A stretch of DNA of 64,000 bases from contig NZ_CABQJR010000002.1 of the NCBI RefSeq assembly GCF_902464545.1, forward strand, positions 59,041 through 123,040. The letters run 5' to 3'. Under the pieces are notes generated by a model. That model was not told where the DNA came from. It made no database searches and saw nothing but the letters and a program-made list of their open reading frames with translations. The translations under genes and the position numbers were made by a program. Numbering within the stretch: the first letter of the stretch is position 1; each line of letters begins with the position of its first letter. This document shows, in pieces, positions 8,775-17,060 of this stretch. The stretch comes from an uncultured Senegalimassilia sp. GTDB lineage: Bacteria > Actinomycetota > Coriobacteriia > Coriobacteriales > Eggerthellaceae.

Positions 8775-10452
8775 GAAGTCGAGGAAAGCGGCCGCAGGCG
8801 CCGCGGCGGTTCCCGCAGCGCCCGCGGCCAAGGTGTGGAGGTGCGCCGTATATGCGCGGCTGAGCAACAGGAACAACGGGCAGGCGGGCGACGGCAGCCT
8901 GCGGGCCCAGGTCGATTTCGTGCGCGACAGCCTGTCGGGCATGGAGGGCGTGAAGGTGGTCGGCGCCTACGAGGACAACGGCCGCACCGGCACCACGTTC
9001 GAGGGCAGGGCCGCGTTCGACGCGCTCATGGACGAGGTGCGCGCGGGCGCCGTCGATTGCATCGCCGTGAAGGATTTGAGCCGCTTCGGGCGCAACATGT
9101 ACGAGACGAGCACCTACCTGGAGCGCATCTTCCCGTTTTTGGGCGTGCGCTTCATCGCGGTGAACGACGGGCTCGACACTCTGCAGGGCGACGGCGGCAT
9201 CGTCGTGCCCTTCAAGGGGCTGGTCAACGAGATGTACGCGGTGGAGACGTCTCGCAAGGTGTCGGCGGTGAAGCACCGCCAGATGGAGGAGGGGGAGGTC
9301 ATCTACGGCAACACGTGCTACGGCTACCGCGTGGTGCGCGGCGAGGGCAGGCTCGACGTCGACGACGCCACCGCGCCGTTCGTGCCGCTGGCCTTCTCCA
9401 TGTTCCTCGACGGCGAGCGGCTGGTCGACATCGCGTCAGCGCTTGCGGAAATGGGCGCGCCAACGCCCGTCGACCACCTGGACGCCCAGTCGTCGGCGGG
9501 CTACGCGGGCGTCTGGCGTGACAGGCCGTGGTCGGCGCGCTACGTCGCCAAGATGCTCGACAACCCCGTCTACGTCGGCACGCTCGTGCTCGGCAACACC
9601 TACCGGTCGCTTTACGATGGGATTCCCGCGCACACGGTGCCCGAGGGCGAGCGCCTGGTCTTCCCCGATGCGCACCCGGCGCTCGTGCCGGCCGAGGTGT
9701 TCGGCCGCGTCCGCGCCAAGCGGCGCGCCCAGAAGGCGGCGAAGCGGGCGCAGGTGGCGGCCAAGGAGGCCGACCGCAACGCCATGCCCGACGAGCTGGC
9801 GGGCGTGTTGTTCTGCGCCGAGTGCGGCGGCCGCATGATCATCGACCGCAGGTTCAACCCGAAGACGGGGGAGGCCCGGGGCAGCGTGTACAAGTGCCGG
9901 CGGCACCATGGGCGCGGTTGCGGCAACGACGTGCGCGTCGCCGAGCGCGCGCTGCGCATAGCCATCATGGACGAGGTCAGGGTTCAGGTCTCGACGGCGC
10001 TGGAGCTCGACCGGGTGCTTCCCGGGCTCAGGGGCAGCGAGGGAGCGGTCGAGGAGAGGAGGCGGCTGCAGGCGTCCGTCGACGCGTTGGCCGCGCGGGC
10101 CGCCGCGTTGTCGCGCGAGCGGCAGCGGCTCTACGAGCTGTACGCATGCGGCGGCGTGACGCTGGCCGAGTACAAGGAGATGCAGGCCGAGGCCGACGGG
10201 AGGGCGGCCGATTGCCGGGCCGCGCTCGAAGCGGCCAACCGCGAACTCGAGGACTTCGACGCGCTGCTCGCCTCAGACGTCGCGTTCGAGGAGGCGGTCG
10301 CGGCGCTGGAGGACCTGTTCACGTTCAGCCGCGACCTGGTGCTGGCGCTGGTGAGGCGCATAGAGGTGGGCCGCGACGGCGGCATCGTGATCGAGTTCAG
10401 GTTCGGCGACTGGCGCGACAGGGTGGCTTCTATGGAGCGGAGGCTCGCATGA
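8767..10452 (+). CDS. Large serine recombinase C (catalytic residues present)
   Basis: A 561-residue enzyme starting at GTG 8767, preceded by AAGGAGG with seven bases of spacing, and overlapping gene B by eight bases. It has an Ala/Lys-rich tail, then the nucleophile motif YARLS (Ser33), KDLSRFGRN, the recombinase domain, a zinc ribbon (FCAECGGRM and YKCRRHHGRGCGND) and a long coiled coil. Everything needed for catalysis is present. In other elements two or three tandem serine recombinases are jointly required for integration, and this cluster may work the same way. Confidence 0.9.
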   Translation: MARKSRKAAAGAAAVPAAPAAKVWRCAVYARLSNRNNGQAGDGSLRAQVDFVRDSLSGMEGVKVVGAYEDNGRTGTTFEGRAAFDALMDEVRAGAVDCIAVKDLSRFGRNMYETSTYLERIFPFLGVRFIAVNDGLDTLQGDGGIVVPFKGLVNEMYAVETSRKVSAVKHRQMEEGEVIYGNTCYGYRVVRGEGRLDVDDATAPFVPLAFSMFLDGERLVDIASALAEMGAPTPVDHLDAQSSAGYAGVWRDRPWSARYVAKMLDNPVYVGTLVLGNTYRSLYDGIPAHTVPEGERLVFPDAHPALVPAEVFGRVRAKRRAQKAAKRAQVAAKEADRNAMPDELAGVLFCAECGGRMIIDRRFNPKTGEARGSVYKCRRHHGRGCGNDVRVAERALRIAIMDEVRVQVSTALELDRVLPGLRGSEGAVEERRRLQASVDALAARAAALSRERQRLYELYACGGVTLAEYKEMQAEADGRAADCRAALEAANRELEDFDALLASDVAFEEAVAALEDLFTFSRDLVLALVRRIEVGRDGGIVIEFRFGDWRDRVASMERRLA

Positions 10453-11945
10453 TCGCGCTGTACATGAGGCTCTCGAGGGCCGACGGCGACCTGGAGGGCG
10501 AGGGCGCGGTGAGCAATTCCATCGCCAACCAGCGGGCCATCTTGCGTTCCTTTGTCGAACGCGACCCGGGGCTTTCCTGCCAGCCCGTCGAGGAGTTCGT
10601 CGACGACGGCTTCAGCGGGTCGAGCTTCGATCGGCCCGAGGTCCAGCGCATGCTCGCCCTGTGCAAGGAGGGGCGCGTCTCCTGCATAATCGTGAAGGAT
10701 TTGAGCCGCTTCGCCAGGGAGTACATCGACGCCGGCACCTACATTGAGCAGGTCTTCCCTTTCCTGCGCGTGAGGTTCGTGAGCATCGCCGAGAGCTATG
10801 ACTCGGCCGCGTGCAGCCTCGACTCGGCGGCGCCGGGCATAGCCATACGCAACATAGCCAACGCCGCCTACTGCCGGGACACGTCGATCCGCGTGCGCAG
10901 CGCGCTCCAGACGAAGTGGCGGCGAGGGCTACGGCCGCACCCCACGCCGCCGTTCGGCTACATGGTGGACCCAGCCGACCGCATGAGGCTGGCACCGGAC
11001 GAGCGCTTCGCCCCCGGCGTGCGCAGGCTGTTCGAGCTCGCGGCCGAGCTTGCCGATCCGAAGCTCGTCGCCGCGGCGCTCGACGCCGACGGCATCGAGA
11101 CGCCGGGCGTGGCGTACCGCAGGCTCGGGCTGTACGGGTACGGCAAGCGCCCCGAGCCGAAGAGCCGCCGCTGGACCGGCACGCAAGTGCAGAAGATCGT
11201 GGGCGACCCGGTGTACACGGGGACGCTCGTGACCGGCAAGACGCGTAGGCGCGTCATGAACAGGCATCCGGTCGACGTGGTGCCTGAATCGGAGCGCTAC
11301 ATCACCGAGGGCGCGCACCCCGCGTTGGTCGGAGACGGGCTCTGGCGGGCCGCGCAGGCGTGCCTCAGGACCAGGGAGCACCTCAAGGGAGTGGGGAAGT
11401 CCGCGCCGAAAAGCCCGTTCGCGCGCGGGCTTCTCAGGCGGGCCGAGTGCGGGCACTCGCTCAGCTACCGCGCATGGAAGGCGGGCGGCGCCTTCACCTG
11501 CAAGTGCGACTGCGCCGGCGGCGACAGGCGGCGGGTGACGGAGGATGAGGTCGCAGACGCCATCGCAGCAGCCATGAGGGAAGGCGGTTCGGTGCCGCGG
11601 CCTTGCGCCGAGCATGAACCCGACCGGAGGCCGAAGCCCCGCGTCACGGCGGCGGCGAAGCTCGCGGCCTACGAGCGCTACGCCTTCGGGAAGGCGACCG
11701 CCGCCGACCTCGAGGTCCTCGGCTCGCCGGCGGCGGCCGAGCCGCAGCATGCCGCTGCGCCGACCTCGCTGCTCCCGTCCGGCGCGGACCGGCTGCTCGA
11801 TGCCGACGGCGAGAAGGAGCGGGCGGCGCTTCTCTGCGCGCTGGAGGAACATCGGCTCGACGACGTCGACAGGGCGCTGCTCAGGCGCATCGTCGAGAAG
11901 GTGCTGGTGCACGAAGGCCCGCACCTGGAGGTCGTGATGCGCTGA
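10449..11945 (+). CDS. Large serine recombinase D (catalytic residues present, degenerate zinc ribbon)
   Basis: A 498-residue enzyme whose ATG overlaps the stop of gene C (ATGA). The catalytic motif is YMRLS with Ser9, followed by KDLSRFAREYIDAGTYIE and a recombinase domain ending in DPVYTGTLVTGKTRR. The zinc ribbon is altered: the first pair is reduced to a single Cys (RRAECGHSL), while later CKCDC residues remain, so metal binding may differ. It is the last gene of the four-recombinase operon and is followed by two inverted repeats rather than another gene. Confidence 0.88.
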   Translation: MIALYMRLSRADGDLEGEGAVSNSIANQRAILRSFVERDPGLSCQPVEEFVDDGFSGSSFDRPEVQRMLALCKEGRVSCIIVKDLSRFAREYIDAGTYIEQVFPFLRVRFVSIAESYDSAACSLDSAAPGIAIRNIANAAYCRDTSIRVRSALQTKWRRGLRPHPTPPFGYMVDPADRMRLAPDERFAPGVRRLFELAAELADPKLVAAALDADGIETPGVAYRRLGLYGYGKRPEPKSRRWTGTQVQKIVGDPVYTGTLVTGKTRRRVMNRHPVDVVPESERYITEGAHPALVGDGLWRAAQACLRTREHLKGVGKSAPKSPFARGLLRRAECGHSLSYRAWKAGGAFTCKCDCAGGDRRRVTEDEVADAIAAAMREGGSVPRPCAEHEPDRRPKPRVTAAAKLAAYERYAFGKATAADLEVLGSPAAAEPQHAAAPTSLLPSGADRLLDADGEKERAALLCALEEHRLDDVDRALLRRIVEKVLVHEGPHLEVVMR

Positions 11946-12296
11946 CCGCCATCTTCGCATTGTCAAAAACACCGCGCCCTTGACCAGAAGGCGTCAAGGG
12001 GCAGGACAACTGCGCTCCTCAAAGCCTGTGGCTGAGGAGCGCAGTGCTTCCGAGCCTGCGGCAAACTCGTCAGCAGCTCGCCAGTGTCGCCCGATGGCCC
12101 TCAGCTGCGCATTGCGAGGCGATAGCGCTGGCGCGCACCTTGGGCCATTCCCGATTTTCTCCAGCATTTCCTTTGCCGACGGGCTGGCGCGGTGCCGCTC
12201 GTCTACCCGTCTGCGTCCGCCCGATGTCCAAAACTTGCGCGGACGCGCCCTTTGGTTGGGGAAACCCAGGGAAAACCAACGAGGAAAGGCGCAGAT
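11946..12296. repeat. Intergenic stretch with two inverted repeats after the recombinase operon
   Basis: No gene is seen in these 351 bases. CCCTTGAC (11977-11984) pairs with GTCAAGGG (11993-12000). ACTGCGCTCCTCA (12009-12021) pairs perfectly with TGAGGAGCGCAGT (12033-12045) across an 11-base loop. Neither is followed by a T tract, so they may be protein-binding or attachment-related sites rather than simple terminators. The rest holds no clear feature apart from the GAGGAAAGG ribosome site at its end. Confidence 0.5.
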
Positions 12297-12470
12297 ATGG
12301 GAACGGCTCTCTTGTGGCTCGCCGCGGGCTACGCACTGGGGGCGGCGTCGGCCGCCATGGCGTTTGCGGCGTGGGCGGTGCTGAGGACGTCGTCGGAGTG
12401 CTCGCGCGCCGAGGAGGCTGCGATGCTTCCGCCGGCGCCCAGCGGCTTTCGCGGGGGCGACCTGTCGTGA
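12297..12470 (+). CDS. 57-residue single-pass membrane protein
   Basis: Starts at ATG after GAGGAAAGG (12281-12289). One hydrophobic helix occupies residues 3-29 (ALLWLAAGYALGAASAAMAF), followed by a short polar tail. Its stop overlaps the GTG start of the initiator gene, so it is the first gene of the transfer operon. No family was recognised. Small leader membrane proteins are common in conjugation operons, but no function can be assigned. Confidence 0.6.
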   Translation: MGTALLWLAAGYALGAASAAMAFAAWAVLRTSSECSRAEEAAMLPPAPSGFRGGDLS

Positions 12471-12976
12471 CGGTGTTCCGCGTCGAGAAGAACGCCAACT
12501 ACACGGTGATGTCCAACGAGCACCTGCGCAACCGCGACCTGTCGCTGAAGGCCAAGGGGCTGCTCTCGCAGATGCTGAGCCTGCCCGAGGAGTGGGACTA
12601 CTCGCTCGAGGGCCTGTCCCGCATAAACCGCGAGGGAGTCGACGCCATCCGCACCGGCATACGCGAGCTCGAGGAGCACGGCTACCTCGAGCGGCGGCGC
12701 CTGCGCGACGGCTTCGGTCGCCTGGCCGGCACCGAGTACGTGGTGCACGAGCGCGCCGTCGCCAGGCCTTCGCCGCCAGAGTCCGACGAGCCTGCGTTGG
12801 GTTTTCCAATGCAGGTTCCTTCTGCGCAGGAAAGGCCTGCGTTGGCGAACCCAAGGCAATTAAGTAAAGAGAGATCAAGTAAAGACCCATCAAACACGTA
12901 CCCATCAAAGGGCGCGGAACCGCGCGCGAGGCGCGGCTTGCCGGAGTACGCCTGCGTGGCGGGTGATGTCCTGTGA
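12467..12976 (+). CDS. HTH replication-initiator-type protein, short form
   Basis: A 169-residue protein with the conserved start FRVEKNANYTVMSNEHLRNR followed by SLKAKGLLSQMLSLPEEWDY, a winged helix-turn-helix typical of the replication initiator or replisome organiser encoded by Tn1549-like elements. Related proteins are usually about 300 residues with a second C-terminal domain; here the protein ends in a low-complexity Ser/Pro-rich tail. A start at GTG 12467 fits the overlap with the previous stop. It is coupled to the DnaC-like gene (GTGA overlap at 12973), suggesting a joint role in replication of the excised circle. Confidence 0.75.
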   Translation: MTVFRVEKNANYTVMSNEHLRNRDLSLKAKGLLSQMLSLPEEWDYSLEGLSRINREGVDAIRTGIRELEEHGYLERRRLRDGFGRLAGTEYVVHERAVARPSPPESDEPALGFPMQVPSAQERPALANPRQLSKERSSKDPSNTYPSKGAEPRARRGLPEYACVAGDVL

Positions 12977-13815
12977 GGGCGGGCAGGTCTTCGGCCATGG
13001 ACCCGATCCCCGTCAGCTGCGAGATCGACGAGGGCGACTTCGTCGGCGACGACGGGCTGCTGCGCTGCGGCAAGTGCGGCGCCGGGAAGCAGGTGCGCGT
13101 GGATTGGGGCGGCCAGACAGCGATCATGCCCGTGATGTGCAGGTGCCAGGTCGAGGAGGCCGACCGACTCGATGCCGCGCGCAGGGCCGCGGCCCACGTC
13201 AGGTCCGTGGAGGGCTCGCCTTCGCACAAGCTCTGCCTCCCCCTGGATCCCGGGCACGAGTTCGGGCTGGGGCGCGACGACAGGAGGGGCTTCCGCATCG
13301 TGCGCGAGTACGCCCGCCATTGGGAGCAGATGGCGGAGGGCGGCCATGGGCTGGTGCTGATCGGGCCTCCGGGCACGGGCAAGACCTTCGCCGCGGGCTG
13401 CCTGGCCAACTACGTTATGCACGATGGCAAGGTGCCGCTTATGACCAGCGTCTCCCGGGCGGAAAACGTGCTTTGGGACGCCAAGGGCGATGAGCGGACA
13501 CGCGTGCTGGAGGGCATCCGCTCCTACGACCTGGTGATCATCGACGACCTGGGCGCCGAGCGGGACTCGTCCTACATGGACTCCAGGGCCTTCGACCTGG
13601 TTGACGCGTGCTACCGCAGCGGCAGGCCGTTGGTGGTCACCACCAACATACCGCTCGCGCAGCTGAAGCACCCCGGGGGGCTCGCCCGCACGCGCATATA
13701 CGACCGCGTGCTGGAGCGGTGTCAGCCGGTGATGTTCGACGGCCCCAGCTTCAGGGCGGCGAAGGCGGAGGAGAACCGCGCCGCGGTGCGGCGGATCCTC
13801 GACGGCGTCAAGTAA
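12973..13815 (+). CDS. DnaC/IstB-like AAA+ ATPase
   Basis: A 280-residue helicase-loader-type ATPase. An N-terminal zinc-finger-like segment (LRCGKCGAG with VMCRCQ) precedes the AAA+ core with Walker A GPPGTGKTF near residues 131-139 and Walker B LVIIDDLGAE near 187-196. In Tn1549-type elements this gene follows the HTH initiator and is thought to load helicase. The GTG start overlaps the upstream stop; an ATG eight codons later is possible. It is IstB-like in fold and is the only such ATPase in the window, which matters because the IstA-type cassette at 36-41 kb has no IstB of its own. Confidence 0.85.
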   Translation: MRAGRSSAMDPIPVSCEIDEGDFVGDDGLLRCGKCGAGKQVRVDWGGQTAIMPVMCRCQVEEADRLDAARRAAAHVRSVEGSPSHKLCLPLDPGHEFGLGRDDRRGFRIVREYARHWEQMAEGGHGLVLIGPPGTGKTFAAGCLANYVMHDGKVPLMTSVSRAENVLWDAKGDERTRVLEGIRSYDLVIIDDLGAERDSSYMDSRAFDLVDACYRSGRPLVVTTNIPLAQLKHPGGLARTRIYDRVLERCQPVMFDGPSFRAAKAEENRAAVRRILDGVK

Positions 13816-13836
13816 ACGGGAAGAAAGGATTTCGAG

Positions 13837-14481
13837 ATGGCGGACGATTTCGGCGACTACTCGGGCGAGAAGCTCTTCGACTGGATCTTGCGCATGGGCC
13901 AGGACGCCGGAGGGTCGGCGGCCATGGCCGCGGCTGACAAGCTCAAGGCGGCGCTGGACAACGCGCGCAAGGGCGCGGACGCCCAGGGCCGCGACGGCGC
14001 CGGCGTGGAAGCCGGCGGTCGGGAGGCGGGAGGACCCGCGCGATGGGCGAAGCTCGACATGCGCGAGTTCGCCTCCATCGAGGACTGGCCGACGCTGCAG
14101 GACATCATCGACGGCAAGCTGGACGACTGCGGTATCGCGCACGACTGGTACAAGGAGGCTCAAGGCGAGACCTACCTGCTGTTCAAGGCGGAGGATGCGC
14201 CGACGCTGGTGAGGGCTTTCGACGAGATGTCCCAGGCGGTTGATGTTGCCAAGGAGGAGGCCTCGGCGGAGCTTGCGGCGGAGTTCGCAAGGGCAAGGGA
14301 GCGCGCGCGGGACCTGGGCAAGGACCGCGCGCATGGCGATCGCGCGAGGACCGGCGAGAACGAGAGGCTTGCCGACAAGGCCGAGATGGCCAAGGCCGCC
14401 GCCGAGGAGCTGCGCAGGAGCGCCCATGAGGTTCCCGATAGGGAGAGGGCGTTCAACAGGGAGAAGGCCCAGGGCCGATGA
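13837..14481 (+). CDS. PcfB-like (DUF3801) conjugation accessory protein
   Basis: A 214-residue protein with the DUF3801/PcfB core at residues 60-130 (WAKLDMREFASIEDWPTLQD, then DDCGIAHDWYKEAQGETYLL) and a charged helical C-terminus. PcfB proteins assist the VirD4-type coupling protein in recruiting the relaxosome. Its stop overlaps the VirD4 start as ATGA, the usual order in this element family. An AAGAAAGGA ribosome site lies just upstream. Confidence 0.8.
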   Translation: MADDFGDYSGEKLFDWILRMGQDAGGSAAMAAADKLKAALDNARKGADAQGRDGAGVEAGGREAGGPARWAKLDMREFASIEDWPTLQDIIDGKLDDCGIAHDWYKEAQGETYLLFKAEDAPTLVRAFDEMSQAVDVAKEEASAELAAEFARARERARDLGKDRAHGDRARTGENERLADKAEMAKAAAEELRRSAHEVPDRERAFNREKAQGR

Positions 14482-16352
14482 GGGGCTATTCGAGAGAAGG
14501 GCTCATGGCCGCTGGCCTGCTCTCTGCCGCGGCCTTCGCGCTGGGCGACCTCTGCGCGGCGGCGCTCTGCTCCATGGAGGGGCCTTGGGTGCAGAACGTC
14601 GGCGCTGCCATGGGGGCCGTGCCGTCCGTCTTGGCGACGCAGGGCGTCTCCGCCGAGCCGAACGCCCTGCTCGGCGGATTCGTTTGCTTCCTCGCGGTAT
14701 GGCTCGCATGGGCCTACTTGGTGAGATCGCAGGGCAACCGCCGAATCGGCGAGGAGCACGGCTCCGCGCGCTGGGGCACCAAGGCGGAGGGCCTGCGGTT
14801 CGCGGACACCGAGGACCCCTTCAACAACGTCATCCTCACCGAGAACTACGGGCTCGCGGTCGACCCCGGCAAGCGCAGAGGCAGGAAGCTGGAGGAGCGG
14901 CCCCGAAACGTCCTCGTTATCGGGGGCACCGGCGCCGGCAAGACCTGGAGGTACTCCATACCCAACATCCTGCAGATGAACGCGGACTACTTCGTCATCG
15001 ACTCGAAGGGCACGCAGCTGCCGCTGCTCGGCAACGCGCTGGTGGGGGGCGGCTACGAGATCAGCTGCATGAACCTGGTGCGCATGTCGGCCTCGGCCGG
15101 CGTGAACCCTTTCTCGCTCATCCGCGACGAGGTGGGGATCATCGAGTTCGCGGAGTGCTTCATCGCGAACACCACCGGCGACAAGGACCACGTGGGCGAC
15201 CAGTTCTGGGTGCAGGCCGAGCGCCTGCTCTACACCGCCCTCATCGGCTACCTGATGTTCTACTGCCCGCCCGAGGACCGCAACTTCGGTGGGCTCGTCA
15301 CGCTGCTCTCGCTTGCGCAGGCCAGGGAGGACGACGATGACTACACGAGCCCGCTTGACCTGCTGTTCAGGGAGATCGAGACGGGCATGCGCCTGGTGGA
15401 GACGGGCGGCGCGCTGGCGGGCGACGGCGCGAGGAAGCCGGGCCGCGCGTTCGGCCGCCAGGCGTCCTCGGGCTTCAGGTGGGTGCAGGTCGGCGAGCCG
15501 GTGGGCGTGGACGACGACTTCGTGCTGTGGTGCTACAAGGCCTTCAAGGACGCCGCCGGCAAGACCATGAAGGGCATCCTCATCAGCTGCAACACGCGGC
15601 TCATGCCCTTCTCCGTGCCGCAGCTGCGCAACCTCACCGATCACGACGAGCTGGAGCTCTCGAAGCTGGGCGACGCGGGCGGCAAGCGCGCGGTCTTCGT
15701 GGTGAGCTCCGACACGTCCTCCACCTTCAGCTTCATGCTGGCCATCACGCTGTGGCAGACGGTGAACATGCTCTGCGACAAGGCGGACGCGCTGCCCGGC
15801 GGCTCCCTGGCGCGCCCCGTGCACTTCATCTGCGACGAGTTCGCCAACGTGGGCAGGCTGCCGGACATCGAGCACGTGGTCTCGGTCATCCGCAGCCGCA
15901 ACGTCTACATGTCCATCATCCTGCAGAGCTTCGCCCAGCTCAAGAGCGCCTACGGCGACGATGCCCAGACCATCGTGGACAACTGCGACACGCTGCTCTA
16001 CCTGGGCGGCAAGAGCGTGGACACCCAGAAGATGATCTCCGAGATGATCGGCAAGGAGACCGTCGAGGTCAACGCGCAGAACGTGAGCCGCGGCAACGGC
16101 GGCTCGACCACCACTAACACCAGCTACATCGAGCGCGACCTGATGCAGGCCTCCGAGGTGGGCCGCATGGGCAGGGACAGGGCGCTCGTGCTGTTCAGCA
16201 ACGCCGCGCCGCTGCGCGATTCCAAGTACTCCACGCAGAGGCACCCGCGATACGAGCTGCTGGCAGGGCATCCGGGCAGCAGGTACCCCGGACGATTCGA
16301 CTACGGGGCGTACCTGCAGGAGAGGAGGCGGCGGGAGGCGGCTTCCTCCTAG
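14478..16352 (+). CDS. virD4: VirD4/TraG-type coupling protein
   Basis: A 624-residue ATPase of the type IV coupling family. Two N-terminal membrane segments (about residues 8-30 and 65-85) precede the ATPase core, with Walker A GGTGAGKT near residue 149 and Walker B FICDEFANVG near 450-459, followed by the conserved SIILQSFAQLKSAYG region. It links the relaxosome to the channel and energises DNA export at the membrane. Its position between PcfB and Maff2 matches Tn1549-like elements. Confidence 0.95.
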   Translation: MRGYSREGLMAAGLLSAAAFALGDLCAAALCSMEGPWVQNVGAAMGAVPSVLATQGVSAEPNALLGGFVCFLAVWLAWAYLVRSQGNRRIGEEHGSARWGTKAEGLRFADTEDPFNNVILTENYGLAVDPGKRRGRKLEERPRNVLVIGGTGAGKTWRYSIPNILQMNADYFVIDSKGTQLPLLGNALVGGGYEISCMNLVRMSASAGVNPFSLIRDEVGIIEFAECFIANTTGDKDHVGDQFWVQAERLLYTALIGYLMFYCPPEDRNFGGLVTLLSLAQAREDDDDYTSPLDLLFREIETGMRLVETGGALAGDGARKPGRAFGRQASSGFRWVQVGEPVGVDDDFVLWCYKAFKDAAGKTMKGILISCNTRLMPFSVPQLRNLTDHDELELSKLGDAGGKRAVFVVSSDTSSTFSFMLAITLWQTVNMLCDKADALPGGSLARPVHFICDEFANVGRLPDIEHVVSVIRSRNVYMSIILQSFAQLKSAYGDDAQTIVDNCDTLLYLGGKSVDTQKMISEMIGKETVEVNAQNVSRGNGGSTTTNTSYIERDLMQASEVGRMGRDRALVLFSNAAPLRDSKYSTQRHPRYELLAGHPGSRYPGRFDYGAYLQERRRREAASS

Positions 16353-16412
16353 AACCGAGCGCAACGCAGGCGGCCGCCCGATGCGGGCGGCATACGACAG
16401 AAGGGAATCCAA

Positions 16413-16631
16413 ATGCTATCGAACATCATCAGCCTGGTCTCCGGGTGCATCACCTTCCTGGGCGGCTTCGTTGTCGTCTGGGGCGCGGTGAGCTTGGGGC
16501 TCGCCATCAAGGACGAGACCCGCGGCGGCGCGCAGATCGCGGGGGCTATCTCCACCATCGCGGGCGGGGCCATCATCATCGCGGCTGCCGTGTACTTCGG
16601 CCAGCTGGACACCTCGTGGATGCCCAACTAG
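16413..16631 (+). CDS. Maff2 family small membrane protein
   Basis: A 72-residue protein with two hydrophobic helices (VSGCITFLGGFVVVWGAVSLG and a Gly/Ala/Ile-rich helix) separated by the polar turn AIKDETRGGAQ. This is the Maff2 signature of Tn1549-type elements, a probable VirB2-like channel or pilin component. It lies 60 bases after virD4, preceded by GAAGGGAA. Confidence 0.85.
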   Translation: MLSNIISLVSGCITFLGGFVVVWGAVSLGLAIKDETRGGAQIAGAISTIAGGAIIIAAAVYFGQLDTSWMPN

Positions 16632-16640
16632 GGGGCGCCC

Positions 16641-17060
16641 ATGCAGGTTGTCTACGTGCACAAGGACATCAGCGAGTACGAGGAGAAGGTCGTCGGCAAG
16701 CTCTCCGCCCGCGTGGCTGCCTGCGTAGGCGGCGGCATCGCGGCCAGCGTGGCGGCCGCCGCCTTCGCGCACCTGGTCGTTGGGGTGGAGGTGGCCGATG
16801 CAACCATGCCCGTGATGATGTGCTCGATGCCGTTCTGGCTGGCGGCCTTCTGGCGGCCCAAGGGCATGAAGCCCGAGGAGTTCGTCCCGCTGGCATACCG
16901 GCATTGGGCCGAGGACGGCGTCGTCACCTACGAGCCTGGGTTCTCCCTGGCCGCGGACGCATGGCCCGACGAGAAGCGCAGGAGATTCAACGATCGGAAC
17001 AGGCTGGCCAAGGGCTGGCGGAAGGGAGGGGAGCGCTATGAGCCCTCGAAAGGCCGGTAA
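16641..17060 (+). CDS. PrgI family (VirB3-like) membrane protein
   Basis: A 139-residue protein. After YVHKDISEYEEKVVGKLSARV come two membrane helices (about residues 25-50 and 55-75), then a cytoplasmic part with KPEEFVPLAYRHW, the PrgI pattern. PrgI proteins are small inner-membrane channel subunits partnered with VirB4. The gene overlaps virB4 by 23 bases. Confidence 0.82.
   Translation: MQVVYVHKDISEYEEKVVGKLSARVAACVGGGIAASVAAAAFAHLVVGVEVADATMPVMMCSMPFWLAAFWRPKGMKPEEFVPLAYRHWAEDGVVTYEPGFSLAADAWPDEKRRRFNDRNRLAKGWRKGGERYEPSKGR

Noticed and set aside
12973..13815. IstB of an IS21 element
   Set aside because: It resembles IstB in fold, but its zinc-finger start and its place after the HTH initiator match the DnaC-like gene of Tn1549-type elements. 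It is 23 kb from the IstA genes.
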